Origin: Acetobacter lovaniensis
GTDB taxonomy: Bacteria > Pseudomonadota > Alphaproteobacteria > Acetobacterales > Acetobacteraceae
Direction: 5' to 3'
Assembly: GCF_014207635.1 (NCBI RefSeq)
Contig: NZ_JACHIE010000004.1
Location: forward strand, 62,001 to 126,000
Length of the DNA stretch: 64,000 bases
In this document: positions 1 through 9,592 of the stretch, piece by piece
Layout: each line of letters opens with the position of its first letter
Position numbering within the stretch: the stretch's first letter is position 1
Notes under the pieces: generated by a model
The model's database searches: none
The model's input: the letters and a program-made list of their open reading frames with translations, nothing else
Told to the model about the DNA's origin: nothing
Made by a program: the position numbers and the translations under genes

Positions 1-178
1 GCAGCGCCATTCACCCCACTGGCCGCCACTCCCACAGATAAGGGTGGGGTTTTAACCTCTTGCGCCTTCACCTTGCAGGGAAGAGCCATCACCAGCAGAA
101 CAAGCCCAAAAGCTGCATGAGCTTTTGGCAGGAAACAGAAGATATTACACCGCAAAGCATAAACTTTGCAGCTATCAT
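1..178 (-). CDS. N-terminal part of a putative exported protein, cut by the left edge
   Basis: An open frame runs from an ATG at 178 (alternative ATG at 160) off the left edge, giving about 59 residues. The N-terminal part contains a hydrophobic core (AAFGLVLLVMALPC) followed by KVKAQ, which looks like a Sec signal peptide with cleavage after VKA. The mature start (EVKTPPLSVGVAASG) gives no family. The ribosome site is weak and the frame stays open upstream of 178, so the start is uncertain. Nothing about function can be said. Confidence 0.35.
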
Positions 179-577
179 CCCAAAATGTGGGCATGGCTTT
201 ATCCAAAGCTGTAAGCCTCCCTTCCAATCCATACTGGAATAGAGGCACAACATTCCTGAATTTGAAGAATAAGGGCGCGTTTACGGCTTGCGTACGGCAG
301 ACAAGCCCACGGTCACTTTACTCTGCTGTTTCAGGTCCGGAAGAGCATGGGACATCATTTTATCAGACATTTTTTCTTTTTCTTATGACTGCTTTTTTAC
401 AAAATAAACCGGATTTTAAAAATTTTCAATTCACATTTTTGTCGCTTATTTGTAATAACAACCAGATATCATTCAGTCATTCATTTTTCATGACCAAAGA
501 TATAATCCCCGTCACGCACTGACATATCTCAAATTAATTCCTCCTAATTCGTGTAATATTTTCTGCACATTCCATTC
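179..577. other. Intergenic stretch, no recognised gene
   Basis: About 400 bases lie between the partial exported-protein frame and the end of the chemoreceptor gene. The part from about 350 to 560 is AT-rich. It presumably holds the promoter of the leftmost gene and the 3' end of the chemoreceptor transcript. A 29-codon minus-strand frame (281-370) is too short to trust. No clear terminator hairpin was seen. Confidence 0.4.
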
Positions 578-2068
578 TTATGAGAGATGAAACCCATCCA
601 GCAGCAGCCGTAACTGCCTCGTCTCTTGCACCATGCCTTCGCTCGCCGTGGAAGTCCGTTCTGCCATGGCAGCGTTCTGTCGTGTACCTTCATCAATAGT
701 TGCTACAGCGCCATTAACACTTTGCAATGCCGCAGCCTGCTCCCGTGCCGCGTCCTCTATTGCTTTGAGACGAGAACGAATTTCAAAAATACCAGAAATA
801 ATGAACTTCATATCCTCTCTCGCCTCTTTCATAATGGAAGCCCCCTGACTTACCTGCACCTGAGAAGCACTGGCCAACCCACGAACATCTCTGGAGGCCA
901 CCCCCGCGCGGTTCGCCAGTTCACGAATCTGCTGTGCAAGCACTTTAAACCCATTCCCTGCACCTGCTGCGCGAGCAGCTTCAACAGCCGTGTTGAGTGC
1001 AAGAATATTAGTCTGAATGGCAACCGCATCCATAATATCCGTAATTTTGTTAATAGCTTCAGTCGAACGTTCAATTTCCGCCATGGACTCATTCGCCCGA
1101 TCAATCATGCCACCAAAGTGCTGGATGCTCTCCAGACAGTTTGCGACAAAATTATTGGCTTCAGACACACGGCTCGCCGTGGAACTGACCGTAGCAGTAA
1201 TCTGCTCGACAGCAGCAGCGGTTTTCTCTACCGATGCCGACTGCCGTTCGGTACGCTGCGCCAGTTCGCCTGATGCAGCGCTGATTTCCTGTGTAACAAC
1301 ATCTATATTGTAAGCCGTATCACTTGCTACCTTCAAAGTAGTACGAAGAGCATGCAGGGCTGCATTCAAATTATCCCGTAATGGCAGATAAGGCTCCGGC
1401 ACATTACTCTTCATATCCCGGGTCAGATTCTGCTCTGCAATCTCCTGAAGAACAGAACCAAAACTTTCAGCGACAAACACCTGTTCCTTGGATATGGCTT
1501 CATCCCGCAATGTTGCTCTCGATTTTTCAGCTTCAGCCAGATAAACTGAAATGGTCAGATCCATTTCAAAAAGTACTGCCTTACATAAACTGCTTATCTG
1601 GTGGGAAAGTTTTTTGGGAACCATCTTTTTTTTGTCAAACAGACCACCTCCAGGCAAAGCGCTGGCAACAATGGCATGAATAAGATGATCAAGGACAAGA
1701 GCATACCCACCAATGTACCATCTGGGTTCAAGTCCAATTCTTGCATGAATACTGCCAATCTGCCCCACATTCTGAGCATATTCCAGCCCGAAACTGGCCG
1801 ATGAGATGTTTTTCCAGTGTTCCTGTTGCGCTGCCTTGGCCTGTTCAATATGTGTCTCGGACGAAAAAAACGTACTGGTTTGCGGAGTACGACGTACCTG
1901 CGTATAAAACCCGTCCAATGCCTGCGGAAGTTCCCTATCAATAATGGTTTTTATAGAACGAATAGCCTCACAGTCAGCTTCTGTCAGTCCCATGAACTGC
2001 CGACGGCACTCCAGATCGGAAAGGTTTTGTCCATCACTGACATGTGTGGTTGGAGTAATGATGGTCAT
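578..2068 (-). CDS. Globin-coupled methyl-accepting chemotaxis protein (HemAT-like aerotaxis sensor)
   Basis: This is a predicted soluble oxygen-sensing chemoreceptor of 496 residues. Residues of about 20-185 form a protoglobin sensor domain; His108, in SIHARIGLEPRWY, sits where the proximal heme ligand is found in globin-coupled sensors. The C-terminal half is a receptor signalling domain with the conserved hairpin core (residues like ILALNTAVEAARAG-type). There is no transmembrane segment or periplasmic domain, so it should act in the cytoplasm and signal to CheA/CheW. No che genes are in this window. It starts 68 bases after the stop of the upstream heme-PAS GGDEF/EAL gene on the same strand, so the two are probably cotranscribed. 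The family is clear; the ligand (O2) is inferred. Confidence 0.9.
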   Translation of the reverse strand: MTIITPTTHVSDGQNLSDLECRRQFMGLTEADCEAIRSIKTIIDRELPQALDGFYTQVRRTPQTSTFFSSETHIEQAKAAQQEHWKNISSASFGLEYAQNVGQIGSIHARIGLEPRWYIGGYALVLDHLIHAIVASALPGGGLFDKKKMVPKKLSHQISSLCKAVLFEMDLTISVYLAEAEKSRATLRDEAISKEQVFVAESFGSVLQEIAEQNLTRDMKSNVPEPYLPLRDNLNAALHALRTTLKVASDTAYNIDVVTQEISAASGELAQRTERQSASVEKTAAAVEQITATVSSTASRVSEANNFVANCLESIQHFGGMIDRANESMAEIERSTEAINKITDIMDAVAIQTNILALNTAVEAARAAGAGNGFKVLAQQIRELANRAGVASRDVRGLASASQVQVSQGASIMKEAREDMKFIISGIFEIRSRLKAIEDAAREQAAALQSVNGAVATIDEGTRQNAAMAERTSTASEGMVQETRQLRLLLDGFHLS

Positions 2069-2136
2069 GTTGTTTCCCCTATCCAGAAAAGGGTGGCTAT
2101 TAAATCTCTACAGGAAGATAAAACTTGAAAAATATT

Positions 2137-4347
2137 TCACACTATTTTTCGATAGTGTTTATCCTCTCCTGACGGATGCTCCATAATCCAGGTATTAAGG
2201 GCTGCGGGAGGCATAGGTCTGCCAAACAGATATCCCTGCATGACATCACACCCCATTGAGCGCAGCATTTCTTCCTGAGAGCCCTCTTCCACACCTTCGG
2301 TCACAATTCTCACACCAAGTCTTTTACCAATGGTAATTGCCGCCTCTGTTACGATGAGAGAACTGATATTTTCTTCAAAATCCATAACAAAACTACGGTC
2401 AATCTTGAGTTCCGTCAGCGGCAGGGTGCTCAGACGTGACAGGGAGGAAAACCCCGTACCAAAATCATCCAACGAAAGCCCAACGCCAATCCCGCGTAGT
2501 GCAGACAATGTCGCCAGCGCTTCCGAACTCTGGCGCATCATTACACTTTCTGTAATTTCAATTGTCAGACGCTCCGGGGCCAGATGATAGGTGTCCAGTA
2601 CATCCACAATCTGTTGCAATAGTTCGGAACTGGCAAAATGCCCGGCTGAAATGTTGACACTAACAACAGGCACCATAATCCCCTGCCGGTCCCATTGAGC
2701 AAGCTGCTGACACGCCTGAGTAATAGACCACCGACCGATCGCCTCAATCTGCCCGGTTTCCTCCGCTATTGGAATGAATCGGGAAGGAGGCACCGCGCCC
2801 AGAACCGGATGCTGCCAACGCGCCAGCGCCTCAACACCATGTAATCTACCGGTTATAACGCAGATCTGCGGTTGGTAAAATAATGATAACTCCGAATTCT
2901 GGATGGCTTTACGCAAAGCTGAACCCACGATAAGCCTAGACTGTACTTCACTGTCAGAAGCATTATCCAGAATACGGAAACTGCCGCGTGCCGTTTTTTT
3001 GGCCTCCAACATTGCCACTTCCGCGCGGTTGAGCACCTGCTCCACATCCCTGCTTTCATCCGGATACAGGCTTATCCCCGTGCTGACAGATACAATCAGT
3101 TCATGCCCGTTTATAATAATCGGTTCCTGCATGATCTCGATTAATGTTTCTGCAAAATTTCTGGCGGTATTCCTGTCTCCCCCGGGGATGATGATAACAA
3201 AGTCATCTCCCCCCAAACGTCCGGTTACAAAATTGCTCCGGCATTGCGCGGCCAGACGTTGCGCTACAATCTGAAGTAACAGATCCCCCTGATCGTAGCC
3301 CAGAAGGTTGTTAATATCCTGAAACAGATCAATATCCAGAACAAGCAGCGCAAATGGCCAACCGGCTGGCTGTGCCATCATGTTTTTAAGAATAATGGTT
3401 ACTGCATTGCGGTTGAGCAAACCTGTTAGCGAGTCATACCGGTCCAGGCGATGCAACTTCTGTCTCGTTTTTCCGCGCTCAATAATCGCGGCACATGACG
3501 GAACACACCCCGAAACAATTTTTTGCGGCCAGTTGGTAATTTTGTCCTTATTCCGTGAGTAGAGCGCAAAAATACCAATTGGAGAGCCCCCGCCGTCACA
3601 CACAGCTGAAGCCCAGCAATCCAGCAACCCGACTTCCTGCTCCACGGTACTGGCGTTTTGCCAGACAACCGTTCTGGCTTCCTCCGGGTGCGTGCGCAGG
3701 GCGATCATATCCGCCTCGGACAATGTCATGCGTGTTAACATTCTACCCTTACGCCGTGGCAGACTTTCACCAGACAATATCTCAAGACCACGCTCCGGCG
3801 TGATCTGCAACAGCACAGCCACGCTGTTGAGCACCAGCTTTTCGGCCTCGGCACAAAGCATGTCGGCAATATCCTGCTCTGTCGCTTTTCCTACCAGTTC
3901 CGTAAAAACCTTGTTCTGTATGTTTATAAGCTTTTTACGATGGCTCTCTTCCGTAACTCCCTTTACAATCGCCATATAATAACGCTTATGCGTAGGCGCG
4001 AAAGTAATGGCTGAAACAGACATCTCGGCCACCGCATAATCACCGGCACTGCGTGTAAAGGTAATCTCGCGCGACGTACCGACAATACGGTCAAGACCTG
4101 TTGCACGATTATGGGCAATATAGTCATCATGTCTGGCGCGATGTTCGAGTGGCACCAGACATTTAACATTCTGCCCCATGACCTCCGCAGCTTCATACCC
4201 CCATAGACGCTCGGCTGCGGTATTAAAAAAAATGATGTTATTTTCATCATTGATGATAATAACACCGTCAGCCGCCTGCTTGAGTATTTCGTAATACATA
4301 TTTCCACAATGTTCGACGGGCAGGATATCTGATTTTGTTTCGATCAT
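2137..4347 (-). CDS. Heme-PAS / GAF / GGDEF / EAL protein, probable oxygen-regulated c-di-GMP phosphodiesterase
   Basis: 736 residues. The N-terminal PAS domain (about 15-135) resembles the heme PAS of E. coli DosP and acetobacterial PdeA1. His73, in RARHDDYIAHN, aligns with the DosP heme ligand His77. The distal Met95 position of DosP is Thr91 here. A GAF-like segment (about 145-295) follows. The GGDEF domain has GGDDF at 379-383 and lacks the RxxD inhibitory site. The EAL domain has EAL at 506-508, LDDFGTG, a KIDRSF lysine and VTEGVE, so the c-di-GMP hydrolysis residues look intact. I infer net phosphodiesterase activity with a degenerate or GTP-sensing GGDEF. A close paralogue sits at 51762-53966. 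The gene is probably cotranscribed with the globin chemoreceptor downstream. Confidence 0.88.
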   Translation of the reverse strand: MIETKSDILPVEHCGNMYYEILKQAADGVIIINDENNIIFFNTAAERLWGYEAAEVMGQNVKCLVPLEHRARHDDYIAHNRATGLDRIVGTSREITFTRSAGDYAVAEMSVSAITFAPTHKRYYMAIVKGVTEESHRKKLINIQNKVFTELVGKATEQDIADMLCAEAEKLVLNSVAVLLQITPERGLEILSGESLPRRKGRMLTRMTLSEADMIALRTHPEEARTVVWQNASTVEQEVGLLDCWASAVCDGGGSPIGIFALYSRNKDKITNWPQKIVSGCVPSCAAIIERGKTRQKLHRLDRYDSLTGLLNRNAVTIILKNMMAQPAGWPFALLVLDIDLFQDINNLLGYDQGDLLLQIVAQRLAAQCRSNFVTGRLGGDDFVIIIPGGDRNTARNFAETLIEIMQEPIIINGHELIVSVSTGISLYPDESRDVEQVLNRAEVAMLEAKKTARGSFRILDNASDSEVQSRLIVGSALRKAIQNSELSLFYQPQICVITGRLHGVEALARWQHPVLGAVPPSRFIPIAEETGQIEAIGRWSITQACQQLAQWDRQGIMVPVVSVNISAGHFASSELLQQIVDVLDTYHLAPERLTIEITESVMMRQSSEALATLSALRGIGVGLSLDDFGTGFSSLSRLSTLPLTELKIDRSFVMDFEENISSLIVTEAAITIGKRLGVRIVTEGVEEGSQEEMLRSMGCDVMQGYLFGRPMPPAALNTWIMEHPSGEDKHYRKIV

Positions 4348-4576
4348 GAAAAATATCCACCATTAACACTTGCAGGAACGCACTCAACACCGGCTCCGTT
4401 ATACTTCCTTTATTTGGAAAAATTATTATCCCTTACAACAGAATTGGATTCTGTCATGGATAAATACTCCCCAGACAATTCTATAATCTTAAAATAAGAC
4501 GCAAAAATGATGCCATAGTGTGTTTTATCTTAACATTGCTTTCCATGATTGTTCATTCAATACACTCATCAATCCT

Positions 4577-5443
4577 TCAATGATCACATTTGGAGGAAAG
4601 AGGCCGTATCAACACCTGAATATCCCGTGGTTTCGCAAAATAAGGATGGGACGTGACCAGAATACTTGCTCCGGCCCGCACATAATCTGCCGCATTATCG
4701 GGCCCTACCGCTCCCGCAGCCGCCAACAATGGCACGGGCTGGTTTGGGGCCAAACCATTGAGGAAGGTCCTGAGCTTTTTAACATCCTGCAACGAGAATT
4801 TTTCCAGTTGCAGAATATCTGCTCCAGTTTCCAGAAAAACCATAGCTTCCTCGACCGAGGTCACCTCCACAACAATCTTGCGTTCTGGCAAACTCTGCTT
4901 GAGGTGCTTCACGGCTTCGCGTCCATCTTCGGGCAGAAAAGCACGATGCTCGGGAAATACCAGAACAGTTTCTGACAAACCCGCACGGTGTACAACCGCG
5001 CCACCCGCCATAATGGAACGTATAGCAAGTCCGCGCATACCTGGCGGGGCTTTACGGGTGCAGGCTACAACCACATCGGGCCTTACCGCCCGTGCTGCCT
5101 GCACAATATCATGGGTATCACTTGCAAGCCCTCCAGCCCATTCCATAAGTGTCTGGGCCTGCTTCCAGGCCAGAAACAAAGCATCTGCTGATCCTTCTAC
5201 CTGCAAAATCTGTTCCCCCGCAGGCATCCATTGCCCTGAGGGGGCACTAAAACAGACATGTCCCCCAACGTGGCGGAAGAGTGCGGCAGCCACCTCGCTA
5301 CAGGCAACAACCTGTGGCATCCGTGCGGTAAAGCTGATCCGTGCCCCTTGCCCGCCAAAGCCCAGAGCGCGGGTTGTCAGGTCTCCGCACGGAGCATCCT
5401 CTGCCAATATTGCATCCAGCAGACTTGTTGGCACATGGAACAT
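4577..5443 (-). CDS. modD: ModD, NadC-like molybdenum-associated pyrophosphorylase
   Basis: 288 residues, about the length of quinolinate phosphoribosyltransferase and the ModD family. The NadC-like fold is visible in ACTRKAPPGMRGLAIRS and in the C-terminal barrel segment ILVTSHPYFAKPRDIQV. It differs from the true NadC at 56096, which has the standard CTRKTLPGLR and IKDNHI motifs. ModD proteins are repeatedly found with molybdate transport or nitrogenase genes, but their reaction is not established. The gene starts 3 bases after the fixX stop, so it is the last cistron of fixABCX. This places a molybdenum-linked gene inside the electron-supply operon, away from modABC. Confidence 0.85.
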   Translation of the reverse strand: MFHVPTSLLDAILAEDAPCGDLTTRALGFGGQGARISFTARMPQVVACSEVAAALFRHVGGHVCFSAPSGQWMPAGEQILQVEGSADALFLAWKQAQTLMEWAGGLASDTHDIVQAARAVRPDVVVACTRKAPPGMRGLAIRSIMAGGAVVHRAGLSETVLVFPEHRAFLPEDGREAVKHLKQSLPERKIVVEVTSVEEAMVFLETGADILQLEKFSLQDVKKLRTFLNGLAPNQPVPLLAAAGAVGPDNAADYVRAGASILVTSHPYFAKPRDIQVLIRPLSSKCDH

Positions 5444-5446
5444 TGG

Positions 5447-5737
5447 TCACCCAAACTTGAAGAGTACGCCAAACCCACCACGCGGATAATTCCACTCGAT
5501 CTCGCCCGTGTTCTGGCACACAACACGGCATGTCCCGCACTCCATGCAGCCATCCGCTACAATTTCCACCTGTCCGTGTTCATTCTGACTGTAACAGCCA
5601 GCTGGACAGACATGCACCATGGCTTTCAGTTCTTCCGATGGTGTTTCATGCGGGACGACATGAATATGTGGCTTCCCTGTATCAACCACATAGCGGTTCT
5701 GAAACAGTCTGTTTTCAACATCGTCGCTCATCGCCAT
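5447..5737 (-). CDS. fixX: FixX ferredoxin-like protein
   Basis: 96 residues, normal for FixX. The C-terminal half carries a [4Fe-4S] cysteine set ([20 protein letters not shown]) and a further cysteine in VCPAGCY. FixX is the ferredoxin subunit of the electron-bifurcating FixABCX complex, thought to accept the low-potential electron via FixC for delivery toward nitrogenase. Its start overlaps the fixC stop by 10 bases, indicating translational coupling. The order fixA-fixB-fixC-fixX is the usual one. No membrane segment is visible; the complex associates peripherally with the membrane in known cases. Confidence 0.95.
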   Translation of the reverse strand: MAMSDDVENRLFQNRYVVDTGKPHIHVVPHETPSEELKAMVHVCPAGCYSQNEHGQVEIVADGCMECGTCRVVCQNTGEIEWNYPRGGFGVLFKFG

Positions 5738-7035
5738 GCCCTCGCCAGTTTAACAGCATCACCCAAAAGCCCAAGGCCACGCACACGCCAGGCCGATTTT
5801 ACAATCTCGTTTTCCTTGGTCTTCTTGTCCCGCCCATCAACACGGAACCATGTCTGAGCGGCTCCGTTCATCAGGCGGGGATACGTATCCATGATCGTGC
5901 TCCCCTGCTTTTCCAGCATTCTGGGAACATCCTTGTATTTTTTCATGTCTTTCATGACAAACGAGTCATCAAGCCTCTGCCGGTAGGCTCCAAGGGCCTT
6001 TTTGGTACAGGCCTGCCCGCGTTTGTTAAGCATAATAATGGTTTCTGCCGCAAACCGCCCTGTTGTCATGGCAAGGTTTGAACCTTCCCTATGCACGGCG
6101 TTTACAAAATGCCCGGCATCACCCACGCAAATCCAGCCATCTCCCACCAGGTCCGGAATAGCCCTGTATCCACCTTCTGGAATCAGATGTGCGGCATATT
6201 CCTTCATTTCCGAGCCTTCCAGCAACCCCCGGATGGAAGGATGCGCCTTGAACCGATCCAGAAGCTGGTATGGTGAATCCTTGCCAATGCGGCTCAACTC
6301 ACTCACCAGACACCCGATCCCAATGGAAATGGACTCCCTGTTGGTGTACAAAAACGCGGTGCCGATCATGCCATCGGTAATCGTGCCCATGGCCTCAATA
6401 ACGACACCTTCATCTCCTGTAATATTGAAACGGCTTTCAATCGTCTCCTGGGGTAGAAAATGCATTTCCTTGACCGCCAGCGCCACGTCTTCTGGACGCA
6501 GTTCCGAGCGCAACCCTGATCTTTGCCCGACCAGACCATTCACACCTTCGGCCAGCACGACCACATTGGCGTAAAAACCCTCGCCCTCACGGTCAGTCTG
6601 TACGCCTATCACCTGCCCGCCCGGATCACGCAGCAGACTTGTGGCAGTCGTTTCGTACAGGACCGTAGCCCCCGCATCTCGCACCTGACGATTGAACCAC
6701 TTATCAAACTGGGCGCGGATGATGGTATAACGATTTGGCAGATCCTCATTATAATCATCGCTTCTATGATGCATGCCCGTATGGCCACGATCATCCATCA
6801 TCCATATCCGCTGCTCAACGATATGCCGTTCCAATGGCGCTTCCTCGCGGAAGTCGGGAATCATCTGTTCCAGCGCGTCCGAGTATAGAATGGCACCTTG
6901 CACGTTTTTGGAACCAGAATATTCCCCACGCTCAATCTGGAGCACATTCAGCCCTGCATTCGCCATGGTATATGCGGCGGAATTTCCCGCAGGGCCTGCT
7001 CCGACCACAATGGCGTCAAATACAACTTTACTCAT
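5728..7035 (-). CDS. fixC: FixC, electron-transfer flavoprotein-quinone oxidoreductase homologue
   Basis: 435 residues. The N-terminus has the FAD-binding Rossmann motif ([19 protein letters not shown]), and the C-terminal half carries a second flavin segment with [17 protein letters not shown]. The family is related to the ETF:quinone oxidoreductase. In FixABCX it takes electrons from the FixAB flavoprotein, passing the high-potential one to quinone and the other to FixX. Third cistron of the fix operon, 16 bases after fixB. Confidence 0.96.
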   Translation of the reverse strand: MSKVVFDAIVVGAGPAGNSAAYTMANAGLNVLQIERGEYSGSKNVQGAILYSDALEQMIPDFREEAPLERHIVEQRIWMMDDRGHTGMHHRSDDYNEDLPNRYTIIRAQFDKWFNRQVRDAGATVLYETTATSLLRDPGGQVIGVQTDREGEGFYANVVVLAEGVNGLVGQRSGLRSELRPEDVALAVKEMHFLPQETIESRFNITGDEGVVIEAMGTITDGMIGTAFLYTNRESISIGIGCLVSELSRIGKDSPYQLLDRFKAHPSIRGLLEGSEMKEYAAHLIPEGGYRAIPDLVGDGWICVGDAGHFVNAVHREGSNLAMTTGRFAAETIIMLNKRGQACTKKALGAYRQRLDDSFVMKDMKKYKDVPRMLEKQGSTIMDTYPRLMNGAAQTWFRVDGRDKKTKENEIVKSAWRVRGLGLLGDAVKLARAWR

Positions 7036-7051
7036 GGCTGTCTTATCTCCC

Positions 7052-8152
7052 TCAACCAGCTAAGCGGTTGACAAGCAGACGCTGGCGAAAAGCCTCGGTC
7101 AGCAATGGCAAAAGAGTAACCGCATCCGCGACAACTCCAAGATGGGCAAAATCAAAAATCGGGGCATTAGGGTCCGTATTGATCGCGACAATCATGTCCG
7201 CGCCTTCCACACCAACCCGATGCTGAATGGCCCCCGAAATTCCAGCGGCAATGTACAGCTTGGGCCGGATGGTCTTGCCGGTCTGCCCGATCTGACGGTC
7301 AGCCCCGATCCAGCCTTTTTGCACAAGAGGACGTGAGCCACCCCAGTCCCCCCCCAGAACTGCCGCGAGCTTGCGCACAAGTTGAATGTTCTCTTCCGAG
7401 CGCAGGCCCATCCCCCCCGCGACCACAATATCCGCAAAGGCTAGCCCGGACGCTTCCGAAGCATCATCGGGCAGAAAACTCAGCACCTTGGTAACAATGC
7501 TGTCTTCCTGCAGGTCTGGCGTATAGGGCACAACCCGGCCCTCGCGCCCTTCTACGGGTTTGGGCATGGCCATGACACGAGGGCGGATGGTTGCCATTTG
7601 TGGTCGATAATTCAGCGTATGAATGGTGCAAAGGAGGGAGCCGCCAAATGTTGGCCGTGTGGCTGCCAATGAGCGTTCATCATCAATTGCCAGTTCCGTA
7701 CAATCCGCCGTCAAGCCGGTTTTGAGTGTGGTGGCCACAGACCCGGCCAGATCGCGCCCCAGAACGGTCGCACCCAGCAACATGATCTCGGGCTGGTACT
7801 TCAGCACCAGTTCGGTCATGACTTTTGTGTAAGGCTGGTTACGGTACTGCGCGAGAACGGGATGGTCGACCAGATAAACAAGGTCCGCCCCATAGGCAAA
7901 GCAGCTTCCGGTCGCGTCATTCAGCCCATGCTCACCACTACCAAGCAGCACACCCGCCAGTTCCACACCAAGCTGGTCAGCCAGTTTCCGGCCCTCACCC
8001 AGCAGTTCGAGAGAAACAGGGTGAATACGCCCGAGCTCAAATTCGATAAAAACCCAGACATGCTTGTAAGACCGGAAATGTTCCGGCAGTTCTTTTTTCA
8101 TGCCAGCGCGCGAGCCTGAAGCGCCAGCGACCGGGGTTTGTGAAGTATTCAT
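7052..8152 (-). CDS. fixB: FixB, electron-transfer flavoprotein alpha-type subunit
   Basis: 366 residues. The C-terminal FAD-binding part has the ETF-alpha signature region ([19 protein letters not shown], then [16 protein letters not shown]). With FixA it forms the flavin heterodimer where NADH-driven electron bifurcation occurs in FixABCX. The N-terminal extension of about 30 residues before the conserved [19 protein letters not shown] is rich in small residues and probably disordered. The gene lies 34 bases after fixA on the same strand. Confidence 0.96.
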   Translation of the reverse strand: MNTSQTPVAGASGSRAGMKKELPEHFRSYKHVWVFIEFELGRIHPVSLELLGEGRKLADQLGVELAGVLLGSGEHGLNDATGSCFAYGADLVYLVDHPVLAQYRNQPYTKVMTELVLKYQPEIMLLGATVLGRDLAGSVATTLKTGLTADCTELAIDDERSLAATRPTFGGSLLCTIHTLNYRPQMATIRPRVMAMPKPVEGREGRVVPYTPDLQEDSIVTKVLSFLPDDASEASGLAFADIVVAGGMGLRSEENIQLVRKLAAVLGGDWGGSRPLVQKGWIGADRQIGQTGKTIRPKLYIAAGISGAIQHRVGVEGADMIVAINTDPNAPIFDFAHLGVVADAVTLLPLLTEAFRQRLLVNRLAG

Positions 8153-8186
8153 GGTCGCCCTTTTCCTTTCACGGCGTCAGCGCCGC

Positions 8187-9038
8187 TCAATACCCGCCAG
8201 CTGCGCTGATCAGGTCTTCCTCCAGTGCTGGCTGCCGCGCAAAAATGGCGTCAATCAACGCCGCGGCTGTGGCACTGCCACCACCTGTTGCGGGAATCAT
8301 GTCTGCTTTTTCGGATCGGGCCGCAGGCGCAAATACCCGCTTGACCACTGTGGGTGAACCACGCAGACCACATAGGGACAGATCCGTAATACCAACGGCT
8401 GCCGCGTTCCACTGGGTGATCTTTGCCTGTGCGGCGCGTAGCACGTCAGACTGGGTACCCCGGCGGATATGGTTGCTCCCTTCAAGCATGGTAATCATGG
8501 CTGGCAGACGGGAGGTCAGCACCTGCACACCATGATCCGCCCGGCGACGCACCGTAATGCTGCCTTTTTCCGGATCAATCTCATCAATGGCAGACACGTA
8601 GGTTAATTGAGAAAGCCCCAGACGCTGGGCTATACCCGGGCCGACCTGAGCTGTATCACCATCAATGGTCTGCTTGCCACAAAACACGATCTGGGGCATG
8701 CCCTCTTCTTCAGCGGCTTTTTCAATCAGCCTGGCCAAAGCATAGCTTGTCGCCAGTGTATCGGACCCTGCAAAAAAACGGTCTGTCAGCAGCAGGCCAC
8801 GGTCTGCGCCATAACCGAGTGCTTTACGCAAACTTTCGGACGCCATGGGCGGCCCCATGGTCAGCACTGTCACCGTGCCCCCAAAACGGTCACGCAAACG
8901 TAGCGCTTCTTCCAGCCCGAACAGGTCATAGGGGTTTATAATTGTCGGCACACCTTGCCGCATGATGGTGTTTGTAACCGGGTGCACACGAATTTGTGCG
9001 CTATCCGGAACCTGTTTAATGCAGACAAAGATACGCAT
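8187..9038 (-). CDS. fixA: FixA, electron-transfer flavoprotein beta-type subunit
   Basis: 283 residues from ATG at 9038, which begins the conserved MRIFVCIKQVPDSAQIRV and is preceded by AGGAAG eight bases upstream. A longer open frame upstream is not used: it crosses the sigma-54 promoter at 9078-9092, whose predicted start site is near 9066. The ETF-beta fold is clear (CGKQTIDGDTAQVGPGIAQRLG). It binds FAD/AMP and receives electrons from NADH in the FixABCX bifurcating complex. First gene of fixABCX-modD. Confidence 0.95.
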   Translation of the reverse strand: MRIFVCIKQVPDSAQIRVHPVTNTIMRQGVPTIINPYDLFGLEEALRLRDRFGGTVTVLTMGPPMASESLRKALGYGADRGLLLTDRFFAGSDTLATSYALARLIEKAAEEEGMPQIVFCGKQTIDGDTAQVGPGIAQRLGLSQLTYVSAIDEIDPEKGSITVRRRADHGVQVLTSRLPAMITMLEGSNHIRRGTQSDVLRAAQAKITQWNAAAVGITDLSLCGLRGSPTVVKRVFAPAARSEKADMIPATGGGSATAAALIDAIFARQPALEEDLISAAGGY

Positions 9039-9077
9039 CGCCCTACTTCCTTTTATCTGTCCTTCCCCGTGATCCCC

Positions 9078-9092
9078 GCAAGCCGCATGCCA
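9078..9092 (-). promoter_or_regulatory. Sigma-54 promoter of fixABCX-modD
   Basis: On the minus strand the sequence reads TGGCAT-GCGGC-TTGC, with GG and GC spaced as the -24/-12 elements. The predicted start is near 9066, 28 bases before the fixA ATG. A perfect NifA site lies about 75-90 bases upstream. Confidence 0.88.
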
Positions 9093-9166
9093 TTCCGATG
9101 CCATGCGCCAGAAAAACCACCTTTTTGATCCAAGATACCAACAGAGGAAATATTCACCTTCCTCCA

Positions 9167-9182
9167 TGTCGGAAAAACGACA
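9167..9182. promoter_or_regulatory. NifA upstream activator site for the fix operon
   Basis: TGT-CGGAAAAACG-ACA is a perfect match to the TGT-N10-ACA NifA binding consensus. It is placed roughly 90-105 bases upstream of the predicted fixA transcription start. It is the only perfect match I found close to any of the six sigma-54 promoters in this window. Confidence 0.78.
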
Positions 9183-9197
9183 AATAAGGTCTTATTT
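9182..9197 (-). terminator. Possible weak terminator after nifW
   Basis: AAATAAGGTCTTATTT is a perfect 16-bp palindrome 15 bases past the nifW stop, and partly overlaps the NifA site of fixA. The stem is AT-rich, so termination is likely weak. It could equally be fortuitous. Confidence 0.3.
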
Positions 9198-9212
9198 TTT
9201 CACACTTCCAGA

Positions 9213-9563
9213 TTATGTCTTACTGCCTTCCGTCAGTTCCGCCACAACAGTCAGATCTTCCAGCCCCACCATGATCTGACGGGACGGACGTATGGCATCG
9301 CGATGTACCTTGAACGAACGTTCGGCTATGGGCGTGGATACGACAAAGTCCTGATAGGCACGCGACAAAAGCGTACGGCACCGTTCGCGTACCATTGCTT
9401 CATCCAGTTCCGTGTCCAGTCCCTGTTCATCCAGATAGGAGCGCATGCGCCGCAGAATATGCAGCCGTGCCACATTCAGCACGGTAGGGTCATAGGGAAC
9501 ACCAAGCTGCTCGAAAAATTCCTCGGCGGCTGAAAGACGACGGAGTTCTTGTAAAACCTGCAT
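9213..9563 (-). CDS. nifW: NifW nitrogenase-stabilising/protective protein
   Basis: 116 residues, usual NifW length, with the family's N-terminal helix segment (LSAAEEFFEQLGVPYDP) and an arginine-rich middle (RLHILRRMRSYL). NifW associates with MoFe protein maturation and is linked to protection of nitrogenase under oxygen stress; its exact mechanism is unsettled. Last gene of iscA-nifU-nifS-nifV-nifW, 29 bases after nifV. Confidence 0.93.
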   Translation of the reverse strand: MQVLQELRRLSAAEEFFEQLGVPYDPTVLNVARLHILRRMRSYLDEQGLDTELDEAMVRERCRTLLSRAYQDFVVSTPIAERSFKVHRDAIRPSRQIMVGLEDLTVVAELTEGSKT

Positions 9564-9592
9564 TGTTCACTTTTCCTTCTAACATCGACGCT

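Noticed and set aside
281-370. 29-codon minus-strand frame with an A-rich upstream stretch
   Set aside because: Too short and without any conserved feature; cannot be separated from chance.
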